The position numbers and the translations under genes are program-made. DNA of 64,000 nucleotides from Mangrovibacterium diazotrophicum. GTDB lineage: Bacteria > Bacteroidota > Bacteroidia > Bacteroidales > Prolixibacteraceae. The stretch lies in assembly GCF_003610535.1 (NCBI RefSeq), contig NZ_RAPN01000006.1, positions 62,001 to 126,000 of the forward strand, read 5' to 3'. The first letter of the stretch is position 1, and every line of letters starts with the position of its first letter. The notes beneath the pieces are model-generated. The model had not been told where the DNA came from and did not search any database. It was given only the letters and a program-made list of their open reading frames with translations. This document shows, piece after piece, positions 25,136 through 33,502 of this stretch.

Positions 25136-25645
25136 TTATTTATAGACTTTATAATAAGGGTCATGTTTTGAATTTAAATGATTCAATAAACTATCATTAG
25201 ATATTTCAAGTTCCCAAAGACCATATATAGTATTATTCTTTAATTTACATTTCCAGAGGTTAATAACGTCTCCCGTTTTTGAGTCCTTCCAATGATATTG
25301 ATAGCAGTCCCAAAATCCAGATACATTGTTGACCTGTTTGGATTCAGCTTTCATGTCAAGTGATGAATTAAATTTACTAACCAGATTTTCCGCTTCAATT
25401 TCACTAATGCCAGATTTCATAATGTTCCATATTGTATCAGCTATCGTTCGACAAGCGAGACTTGTGTCATTTTTGTATTGATTGTATTTGAATTTGGTTT
25501 CTTCATCGTCGGCAACAACAGTCCATGATGAATCAATCATTTGACCTATTTTAATTCCATTATATGAAATTCGGTCATGTTCGTTTCTTTGACAACTCAA
25601 AAGAACGAATAGGAATAAAGTGTATGTGATATAGTCTGTTCTCAT
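25136..25645 (-). CDS. Small lipoprotein (cassette gene D)
   Basis: A 169-residue lipoprotein; signal MRTDYITYTLFLFVLLSC with Cys18 as the anchor. The mature part begins with a charged segment (QRNEHDRISYNGIKIGQ) and is otherwise unrecognised. It contains WDCYQYHWKDSKTGDVINLW and ends KHDPYYKVYK. Low GC, single gene, and flanked by exact inverted ends GTTGGGTGCA (25114) and TGCACCCAAC (25654), so it is the last complete unit of the cassette-like array on this side. Confidence 0.6.
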   Translation of the reverse strand: MRTDYITYTLFLFVLLSCQRNEHDRISYNGIKIGQMIDSSWTVVADDEETKFKYNQYKNDTSLACRTIADTIWNIMKSGISEIEAENLVSKFNSSLDMKAESKQVNNVSGFWDCYQYHWKDSKTGDVINLWKCKLKNNTIYGLWELEISNDSLLNHLNSKHDPYYKVYK

Positions 25646-25653
25646 TTCAATAT

Positions 25654-25694
25654 TGCACCCAACGTCTGTGTATATGACGGGTGTATTATATATC
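25654..25694. repeat. attC-like site 4, left half only
   Basis: TGCACCCAAC at 25654-25663 (ACCCAAC fits the inverse core RYYYAAC), then GTCTGTGTATATGACGGGTG. No complementary right arm is found downstream, so the array seems broken here. Confidence 0.5.
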
Positions 25695-25699
25695 GCTTA

Positions 25700-26268
25700 T
25701 AGGGTTCAGTTTATAACTTACTGCTTGACTATACTTTATCCTTCAAAATAAACGCTGGCGGGCTTTGGGTTTTTGCAAGCGTTTTTTCCGTACAGGTAAA
25801 AATCTCAGTTGTTTCGTTTATGCTGTTTTTTTAGGTCTGCAAAAACCATTTAAAGCCCTCCTATCTTTTCATACTAAATTTCAAATGTTCTACTCCGCCA
25901 ATGGCTATTGGCGGCAAATTGAAGTATGCACCAGGTGCACGCATTAAGTTTGGGTTCATGGGTTGTTTGCTTTTAGAATTGGTTTACAATATACTAATAA
26001 AACAGTATAAATACCATCATAATTTTATACATGGATTAAAAATTATTTCAACAAACAACAAAAGACAAAACAGTATTTATTTACTAACTATGAGGAACTT
26101 ACACAAACACACCTAAAACACGAGTTAAGCGATAGATCAAAACAGGAGCATAGTGATTATCGTAATTCCATTTTAATAAAAAAAGAAGATGCCTGGCGAA
26201 AAAGCACCACCAACCGATACTGATTGCGTCGGACAGCAGGCAACAGTTATTTTTCAATCGGGCACACG
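25700..26268. other. Non-coding AT-rich stretch with hairpins
   Basis: No gene is supported. Visible are a long imperfect dyad (GGGCTTTGGGTTTTTGCA at about 25760 with TGCAAAAACCATTTAAAGCC at about 25838) and a perfect palindrome CCGCCAATGGCTATTGGCGG at about 25896-25915. It may be decayed cassette or attC material. Confidence 0.4.
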
Positions 26269-26457
26269 TGATTCTTCGCTTAACGCTGGTGATTTTTTTA
26301 GTAGGGCTATTCATTCTGTCCTACCCGCAACTGATTTTTAAGGTGCCGTTGGTGATTTGTCGTCTGCTGCGCCTGATTTTTGTTACCGTATTCCTGATTT
26401 TTTGTTTCCGGCTGGTGATTCTTACTCGGCTGCTGTTGATTCCTTTCAAAAGAATCA
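26269..26457. repeat. Tract with exact 21-bp period
   Basis: TGATT occurs at 26269, 26290, 26332, 26353, 26374, 26395, 26416 and 26437, with TCATT filling 26311: nine units exactly 21 bp apart. Many units continue into T-runs. On the plus strand the tract stays open as a hydrophobic seven-residue repeat (LVIFxxx). On the minus strand it gives a KNQ/KNH seven-residue repeat with stops. It lies just past the 3' end of the regulator gene at 26527. Confidence 0.75.
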
Positions 26458-26526
26458 GCTGCCGCGGCCAGCCGGATCAGTGGGGCCAGCCACGCCAAAG
26501 CAGCGGAATCAGCCGGCCTGCCGCTG

Positions 26527-27303
26527 CTAATAACCGTAAAAACAACTGAAATAGTACACCAACTGGGGGTTGTTGGCTACATACACGTGTTGGCGGAGGT
26601 AAACCAGCGTGTTGGAAACAGTGGCTTCGGAGCAACCAACCAGCTGGGCAATTTGCTTCACACTGCGCCCCTGCCGGAGCAATTCGAGCATCGGGCGCCG
26701 CTTGTCGGAAAAGCTGGGGTAGTTGCCTTCCCCGCGTCGGAACAAAACAGGCTCGAGACCGGGAAGCCGGCCAAAAGCACGAAGAGGTGGCGAGTGAAGT
26801 TGCGCACTGTCGATACTGTAGGCCCAAAACAGGCACAGCCCCTCGGGAAATTGGGGCACAGGCGCCAGGTAACGGAAGTGCATCAACAGCCGGTGCGCAT
26901 GGCTCGGCTGGTTGTCGCAGCAAAAATCGAAGCTGAGCCGGTAGTTGGGGTAATCGTCGGGCGGCAGGCTCTCGAGAAACTGGTGAACCTTTTCGAGGCT
27001 TTTGGCTACAAACTGTTGATCGACGGGCCGCAGCAGCTGTAAAAACCAATCGATGGTGGGCCAGCCGGAATCGTGATCACCATCGGGCAGGTATTCCGGG
27101 GCGGGAGCCGCATGCTCAAACAGCAGCAAATGCCTGTTTGCCCGGTTAATGATACCAAACTTCCGGGCGCTTCCCCAGTTCAACAATTTGACTTGCTGAT
27201 GAGCAACATCGAGCGCCGCATCGGCCTCGGCTGCCCGAAAACGACTGTTATACCACAAGGCAGTTAAATCATCCATCGTGTTGACCGCATTCGTTAGAAC
27301 CAA
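26527..27303 (-). CDS. LuxR-type HTH transcriptional regulator
   Basis: A 258-residue cytoplasmic protein. The C-terminal 55 residues form a LuxR/GerE-like helix-turn-helix: FSDKRRPMLELLRQGRSVKQ, then IAQLVGCSEATVSNTLVYLR. The N-terminal 190 residues look like a PAS-like sensory domain (FEHAAPAPEYLPDGDHDSGW, RLSFDFCCDN), as in a common Bacteroidota regulator type. A later start (MDDLTALWY at 27276) is equally possible. It diverges from the gene at 27525 across a gap of 221 bp and may control it. It is clearly richer in G+C than the block before it. Confidence 0.65.
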   Translation of the reverse strand: MVLTNAVNTMDDLTALWYNSRFRAAEADAALDVAHQQVKLLNWGSARKFGIINRANRHLLLFEHAAPAPEYLPDGDHDSGWPTIDWFLQLLRPVDQQFVAKSLEKVHQFLESLPPDDYPNYRLSFDFCCDNQPSHAHRLLMHFRYLAPVPQFPEGLCLFWAYSIDSAQLHSPPLRAFGRLPGLEPVLFRRGEGNYPSFSDKRRPMLELLRQGRSVKQIAQLVGCSEATVSNTLVYLRQHVYVANNPQLVYYFSCFYGY

Positions 27304-27524
27304 TTTTTATACACCAGGCCGGCGCTTGTTCCTCCCTGCCGCGATCTCCCCTTCTGAAGCTGTTTGGCCATCCCCTTGTTAGTTGTTCTGGATTGGCCTT
27401 TAACGAACCTGTTTATAATAGATTTTTACTATTTCCACCGAAAACCAAAGCCTTTAACTTTATTTTCAGCAAGTTACAAATATTTTTCATAAACATTATA
27501 ATCGAAATATAAATTTTATATATT

Positions 27525-28235
27525 ATGGCAACAAACCGATCACGCATCCCCGGAGCAATTGGATTATTCAATAGCTATATTGCAAGTACTGCTGATTATT
27601 TTGAGGCAGGCACACCCGAGAGCAACGCCGCCCGACTGGGTATCCTGGATACCGAGAAAACGGCCTGGCTCGCTTTTCGCGATGAGTGGAACCCGCTGTA
27701 TCCGCTGTACGAGAACAAACGCAGCACCCGCACCATGCTGGTAACCGACCAGCTGCATGCCATTATTAAGGATACCAAGACCTACGACAAAGAGCATCAC
27801 CTGCTGGACCGTATTGCGGCCTCGCCGAATGTAACCATCACCGACTTGTCGACCTTTAACATCAAGAGCGGCCCGCTGGCCAAGCAACGACGCACAAAGC
27901 CCAGCAAACCGATTGATGCGCTGGTGATCCCGGACCTGGTACAGATTGGTGGCGGCGAGCTGAGCATCACCTGCCGCAACAACATGGATGCCCGCACAGG
28001 TATCATTGACGAGGCCAACGGCGTGGAACTGCTTTACCTGGTGGGTACCGAGCCTCCCGCATCGGCCAACGATCCGCTGCTGCGGCAAAGTTTCTCGAGC
28101 CGCGCCCGCTTTACCCTCAATCTGGGCAACGACAGTAACGGGAAAACAGCTTACCTGTATTTCCGCTGGGTGAACTCGAAATACCCCACCCTCGCCGGCC
28201 CCTGGACCCGGATGTATTCGGTGTTGGTGGTGTAA
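27525..28235 (+). CDS. Conserved Bacteroidota protein of unknown function
   Basis: A 236-residue protein without signal peptide: MATNRSRIPGAIGLFNSYIA, then helical segments with LGILDTEKTAWLAFRDEWNP and RSTRTMLVTDQLHAIIKDTK, and a C-terminal beta-rich half ending FRWVNSKYPTLAGPWTRMYS. I recognise the general pattern from uncharacterised, often multi-copy Bacteroidota proteins, where the first half is a four-helix segment and the second resembles a fibronectin-like sandwich. No function can be given. Divergent from the LuxR-type regulator. A 2-kb repeat-filled gap follows. Confidence 0.6.
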   Translation: MATNRSRIPGAIGLFNSYIASTADYFEAGTPESNAARLGILDTEKTAWLAFRDEWNPLYPLYENKRSTRTMLVTDQLHAIIKDTKTYDKEHHLLDRIAASPNVTITDLSTFNIKSGPLAKQRRTKPSKPIDALVIPDLVQIGGGELSITCRNNMDARTGIIDEANGVELLYLVGTEPPASANDPLLRQSFSSRARFTLNLGNDSNGKTAYLYFRWVNSKYPTLAGPWTRMYSVLVV

Positions 28236-28285
28236 AGAGGAGATGACTTCGCTACGCCTGGAATGCAATTGTGGTTTTCCATCAA

Positions 28286-29995
28286 GATTGCTTCGCTGCG
28301 CTCGCAATGACGGAGCAAAACTTTCTCTCGTCCATTAACTTGTAAGTTCATCACTGGTTACTAACCCCTAAATCCCCTGAAGGGGACTTTTAGCCTCCCC
28401 TTTAGGGGAGGTTTGCCCGCCTGACCGGACGGGCAGGGAGGGGTAACGTCTTTTAATGATCACCATCGTCATTGCGAGAAGGAGGCACGACGACGAAGCA
28501 ATCTGTTCGGAAAACCTTCCACGTGCTGAAGAACGACGAAGCAATCAAAATGAACAGCCTGTCCGGCTTGAGGACAAACAACTGGGGCGTTGCCCCAAAC
28601 CCCACAAACTTTTTTGTCTTGACACCAAAAAGTTTGCAAAAAAAGTCAAGGCTGATTTTTATCTACAACCTTCATCTTTCTGAAAGCTAAGTTCAACGAG
28701 TGATTTCCTCCTGCGTCGGAACTTCTCGTTTACACTAAGCTTCCAGTTTGATTCCGGCTTTGATAAAAATAGGCCGGTCCGAAATCGAAACCCTTCATGC
28801 ACAAAACTTGTTCGAAGCGGTGCGTGGGCCGTCAAAACGCCCGGCAGAGGGTTCGTTTTGACAAGATTTTTGGATACTTTTCATCAATTGGAAAAGTATC
28901 AGCCTGTCCGGCTTGAGGACAAAGCAAGCTCTCCACCATGCGGCGCATGCAGCCACTGATATCAAACAACACTATCGGTGCGCCGAAAACCCGCTGTGCT
29001 CATTAACCCCGGGTTACCACCCGGGGCTATAAATATTTCACCCCGACGGGGTGAGAAGATAATTGCGCAAGGTTGATTGAAGCACCGACTGCACGCAGCA
29101 TGCATTGTCGCAACAAGATTGCTTCGCTGCGCTCGCAATGACGGAGCAAAGCTTTCTCTCATCCAATAACTTGTAAGTTCATCACTGGTTACTAACCCCT
29201 AAATCCCCTGAAGGGGACTTTTAGCCTCCCCTTTAGGGGAGGTTTGGAGGGGTAACGTCTTTTATTTATCAACCATCGTCATTGCGAGGAGGAGGCACGA
29301 CGACGAAGCAACCTGTTCGGAAAACCTTCCACATGCTGAAGAACGACGAAGCAATCAAAATGAACAGCCCGTCCGGCTTGAGGACAAAACAAGCTCTCTC
29401 CTATGCGGCGCATGCTGCCACTGATATCAAACAACAATACCAGTGCGCCGAAAACCCGCTGTGCTCATTAGCCCCGGGTTACCACCCGGGGCTATAAATA
29501 TTTCACCCCGCCGGGGTGAGAAAATAATTGCGCAAGGTTGATTAAAGCGTGACTGCACGCAGCATGCATTAACAGCAACAAGATTGCTTCGCTGCGCTCG
29601 CAATGACGGAGCAAAGCTTTCTCTCGTCCATTAACTTGTAAGTTCACCACTGGTTACTAACCCCTAAATCCCCTATAGGGGACTTTTAGCCTCCCCTTTA
29701 GGGGAGGTTTGGAGGGGTAACGTCTTTTAATGATCACCCATCGTCATTGCGAGAAGGAGGTACGACGACGAAGCAAACTCTCTCCCATGCGGCGCATGCT
29801 GCCACTGATATCAAACAACAATTCCGGTGCGCCGAAAACCCGCTGTGCTCATTAACCCCGGGTTACCACCCGGGGCTATAAATATTTCACCCCGACGGGG
29901 TGAGAAAATAATTGCGTAAGGTTGAACGAAGCGACGACTGCACTCAGCATGCATTACCGCAATAAGATTGCTTCGCTGCGCTCGCAATGACGGAG
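28286..29995. repeat. Tandem array of composite palindromic repeats
   Basis: No gene is supported between 28236 and 30235. Three composite units begin near 28286, 29115 and 29580. In each, AGATTGCTTCGCTGCGCTCG and its inverted partner (CATTGCGAG...CGAAGCAATC) enclose the CCCCTGAAGGGGAC / CCCCTTTAGGGGAGG module. Behind this come, in most units, TGTCCGGCTTGAGGACAAA, ATGCGGCGCATGC, and CCCCGGGTTACCACCCGGGG followed by CTATAAATATTTCACCCCG. Unit 1 carries about 350 bp of extra sequence. A fourth end lies at 29965. Short frames here repeat the same spurious peptide and are not genes. Confidence 0.85.
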
Positions 29996-30031
29996 ACATA
30001 ATGTAAACTAATTCAAAATAACATTCCCCCG

Positions 30032-30062
30032 TTTGACACTTAACGAAATTATTGTACTTTCA
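30032..30062 (+). promoter_or_regulatory. Possible promoter of the TPR-MORN operon
   Basis: TTTG (30032), 19-nt spacer, TACTTTCA (30055), two mismatches from TAnnTTTG. The leader would be about 165 nt. Confidence 0.35.
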
Positions 30063-30235
30063 ACTTTTGGATCATCGAGGGTCCGGAATCAGCTCCAACC
30101 GAACAACTACATAATTTCGTCTTTGTGGAATGAGACTACCTGACATGTAGCTTATTGGAATTCAACTGTGGCTATTCGGTTCGAACTGTATAAACAAAAC
30201 CTAATATTCATACTTAAAAGCAATAAGCGCTTATT

Positions 30236-33200
30236 ATGCTCAAAATCTCATTATTCACCGTCCTGGTTTTTCTAATCAACTCTGTTTGTGCGCAACAAAC
30301 ACCTTCAGAAGAACTCATTGAAAAAGGTAAAAAACTCTACGACGAAGGTCAGTACGACCAGGCTATTCAGCAGTACCGTTTGGTTCTCGAGAACGACTCG
30401 AACTACAATGCGATGATGGCTGAACTGGCGATGACCTACCTCGCCAAAAACAGTTACGACAGTGCTATTTACGTTGCCAACCAGGGGCTGGCGGTAAGCG
30501 GTGCCGACAAGATGCACCTGTTGCGAACCAAAGGCACGGCCTACGACGCGTTGGGTGAAACCGACAAAGCCATTGCAACTTACAAGATGGCCATTGAAAG
30601 TTACCCCTACAACTACCTGTTGCATTTTAACCTGGGGATTACCTACTACAACAACGGCATGTATAAGGAGGCGCTGGCCTGTTTTGAGCAATCGGCTACC
30701 GGCAACCCGTACCACGCGTCGAGCCACCGAATGCTGGCACTGCTGGCTGCCCGCCAAAAGATGTACACCCGCGCGTTGCTCTCGCTGGAAACGTTCCTGG
30801 CACTGGAGCCCGCCAGCAGCCGAAGCAATCCCATGTTGGTTTACCTGGAAAACATGTCGGGCAACTACCTGGATACAAGCATGGGCGAGTTTATTGAACC
30901 GTTTATCGACAACTCCATTTTTGAAGAGGTAGATCATTACTTCAAAGCGAAACTGGTACTCAACTCCCGCTATCCTTCTATTATCGACTTCCGTGCCGAC
31001 CTGGTGAAACAAACCCAGATGCTGGTTCAGGTTCTGCCTTTCGACAAGCTGGGCGATGATTTTTGGGTGAAGATGTATTTCCCCTTCTTCAACGCCGTTA
31101 AACAAGGAAATTACCTGGAGCCGCTGTTGTACACGCTCCTCACCTCCACCGGGTCCGATGCAGTGAAAGACTACCAGTCGAAAAATGAAAAAACACTGAA
31201 AGCATTCTACCAAACCGGTAGCAACCTCAGCTACATCAAGCAACAGCGCATGGCCAATCTCGACGGTGAGATGAAGCTATACCAATGCCGCTATTTCGAC
31301 GATGGCCAATTGTACAGCATTGGCAACAAAAATGATCAAGACGCAGAAACCGGTCCCTGGGAATATTTTTTCAGCAATGGTGCGCTTCAAGCCAAAGGCC
31401 GTTACCTGAATGGCAGTAAAGACGGCGACTGGGTTTATTACACGGTAGATGGCAACCTGAAATCGACTGAAAGCTACACCAATGCAGGGCTCACCGGCGA
31501 TTACACCGATTATTACGACAACGGCAACAAACGCCTGGTAGCTCCATACCTCGACAATCAGGCACAGGGCACTGTCCGCTGGTACGACTATTTTGGCAAG
31601 ATCAGCAGCCAGGTTGACTTTAAAGACAGCCAACGCCAGGGAAAAGGCTTCAATTACTTCATGACTGGCCAGGTTAGCGAAAGCTTTAACTACGAAGCCG
31701 GTGAGTTAACCGGTGCCGATATCCATTTCTTCAGTACCGGCGATACCTCCTCGGTTTACAACTACGAAGCAGGCCAACTGCAAGGCCCGAGCCGCAACTA
31801 CTTCATGAACGGACAGATCGCTTCGTTCGGAAATTACAAAGACGGCAACCAGGATGGCGAATGGCTTGAGTACTATTCCAACGGAAAACTAAAAGCCCGG
31901 GCAACTTACACCGATGGTGAAGTAACCGGCAAATACACCTCCTACTACCACAACGGCAAACCCGAGTCGGTGCGCCTGTTTAATGCGGAAGGACAACCGG
32001 AAGGACAATCGCTCTACTACAACATTGCGGGCGAACTAACGACCGAAGAAATTTATACCAACGGAATCCTGGTTAAAGTATCTTCATTTGACAAAAACGG
32101 AAAAGCTTACGCCATCTCCGATAGCGCCGAAGGCACCTTCGACTTTACGACCTACGATACCGATGGTAAGAAAATGAATGAAGGTTCGTATGCGCAGGGA
32201 ACACCAACCGGCCAATGGAACGCCTACTACAAAAACGGCCAGGTTTCGCAAAGCACGAACTACACAGACGGCAGACTGGATGGTGAAGTCAAACATTTTT
32301 ATCCGAACGGAAAGCTGAAGGATCTTGTAACTTATCAGGAAGGACAACCGGTCGGCCAGTTCGTTCAGTACGAAATAAATGGTAAAGTGAAAACCGAAGG
32401 CTGGTATAAAGATGGGCTGACAGATAACTTCTGGCGTTATTACAACTCCAAGGGAGAGCTGACCGCCGAAAACTATTACATCGAAGGAGATCTGACCGGT
32501 TACAATTACGAATACAGCGCATCCGGCTACCTGAGCAGTAAACGGAAAAACCTCAACGGCCGCGTTTTAAGTTACATTGAGTTTAATGAAAAAGGCGACA
32601 CCACAAACTACACCGACCTGCAGACCGACTCGTCCATGATCTTCCGTGGTATCGGCAACATGAAAAACTGCGAAATCACCACCACTGCAGGCATGCACCA
32701 GGGATCGTTGACCTGGTATTACCCCGACGGAACGGTTTCATCCAAAAAGATGATGGAACTGGGATTGCCTGAAGGCCCCTATGTACGCTACTATGAAAAT
32801 GGCCAACTCGCCCGAAGCGGTGGTTACCTGAACGGTAACCAAGTCGGCAAGTGGAATTACTATTACGAGTCGGGAGCCAAGGAGCGTGAAACCTACTTTT
32901 TTGAAGATAAGAAAGACTCCATCTCCTGCAGTTACTACGAAAATGGTCAGTTGGAAGAAAAAGAAAGCTATTTCGACGGTGACTTGCAGGGCGACTGTTA
33001 CCAGTATGATGATAACGGTGAGCTGATGATCAAGCTCATTTATGCCAACAATGAGCTGATGGGTTATCAGTACAACAAAAACGGTGAGCTGTGCGACACG
33101 ATCCCGGTAACAGGAGGCCAGTTTAAAGTTGAAGCCTTCTTCAACAATGGCAAAAAAAGCTATGAACTCGACCTGTTGAACTTCGCTAATGAGGGACAAC

Positions 33201-33496
33201 TGAAGAAATACGACAGCAAGGGCCAGATCCGGATTGTCCGCAACTACAAGGACGATCTGTTAACAGGCGTTAGCCAGGACTACTACGCCAACGGCCAGCT
33301 GAAAGAAGAAATTCATTATGTGGACGGTTTGAAAGACGGCGAAGAAAACCAGTATTTCGAAAACGGCAAGCTTAAAAAACAAATCAGCTGGAAATCGGAT
33401 GCCGAACACGGCCCAACGAAATACTTCGACGCTACCGGCAAACTAATCAAAGAAGTCGATTACAGCAACGGTCTGTTTATCGCTGTGAAAAACTAA
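30236..33496 (+). CDS. Large exported TPR and MORN-repeat protein
   Basis: A 1086-residue protein with signal peptide (LLVFLINSVCAQ, cut near residue 20). Residues about 25-200 form tetratricopeptide repeats (GKKLYDEGQYDQAIQQYRLV). A linker follows, then from about 355 to 1085 there are some thirty copies of a short repeat of the form YYxNGxLKxxxxYxDGxxxG (for example YYSNGKLKARATYTDGEVTG), the MORN_2/YwqK type. This gives a long, regular beta structure facing the periplasm or cell surface. It is followed 6 bp later by the transglutaminase-like gene and 22 bp after that by a third gene, so the three likely work together in the envelope. Exact role unknown. Confidence 0.85.
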   Translation: MLKISLFTVLVFLINSVCAQQTPSEELIEKGKKLYDEGQYDQAIQQYRLVLENDSNYNAMMAELAMTYLAKNSYDSAIYVANQGLAVSGADKMHLLRTKGTAYDALGETDKAIATYKMAIESYPYNYLLHFNLGITYYNNGMYKEALACFEQSATGNPYHASSHRMLALLAARQKMYTRALLSLETFLALEPASSRSNPMLVYLENMSGNYLDTSMGEFIEPFIDNSIFEEVDHYFKAKLVLNSRYPSIIDFRADLVKQTQMLVQVLPFDKLGDDFWVKMYFPFFNAVKQGNYLEPLLYTLLTSTGSDAVKDYQSKNEKTLKAFYQTGSNLSYIKQQRMANLDGEMKLYQCRYFDDGQLYSIGNKNDQDAETGPWEYFFSNGALQAKGRYLNGSKDGDWVYYTVDGNLKSTESYTNAGLTGDYTDYYDNGNKRLVAPYLDNQAQGTVRWYDYFGKISSQVDFKDSQRQGKGFNYFMTGQVSESFNYEAGELTGADIHFFSTGDTSSVYNYEAGQLQGPSRNYFMNGQIASFGNYKDGNQDGEWLEYYSNGKLKARATYTDGEVTGKYTSYYHNGKPESVRLFNAEGQPEGQSLYYNIAGELTTEEIYTNGILVKVSSFDKNGKAYAISDSAEGTFDFTTYDTDGKKMNEGSYAQGTPTGQWNAYYKNGQVSQSTNYTDGRLDGEVKHFYPNGKLKDLVTYQEGQPVGQFVQYEINGKVKTEGWYKDGLTDNFWRYYNSKGELTAENYYIEGDLTGYNYEYSASGYLSSKRKNLNGRVLSYIEFNEKGDTTNYTDLQTDSSMIFRGIGNMKNCEITTTAGMHQGSLTWYYPDGTVSSKKMMELGLPEGPYVRYYENGQLARSGGYLNGNQVGKWNYYYESGAKERETYFFEDKKDSISCSYYENGQLEEKESYFDGDLQGDCYQYDDNGELMIKLIYANNELMGYQYNKNGELCDTIPVTGGQFKVEAFFNNGKKSYELDLLNFANEGQLKKYDSKGQIRIVRNYKDDLLTGVSQDYYANGQLKEEIHYVDGLKDGEENQYFENGKLKKQISWKSDAEHGPTKYFDATGKLIKEVDYSNGLFIAVKN

Positions 33497-33502
33497 GAGA
33501 GC

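Noticed and set aside
25694-25870. Search for the right arm of attC-like site 4
   Set aside because: The dyad around GGGCTTTGGGTTTTTGCA was tested, but no arm complementary to GTCTGTGTATATGACGGG followed by GTT was found, so only a half-site is reported.
28456-29497. Short plus-strand frames giving near-identical peptides with GTTTKQ and RKTFH at about 28460 and 29282
   Set aside because: They translate the repeat modules themselves, shift between units, have no start signals and overlap palindromes; repeats, not genes.
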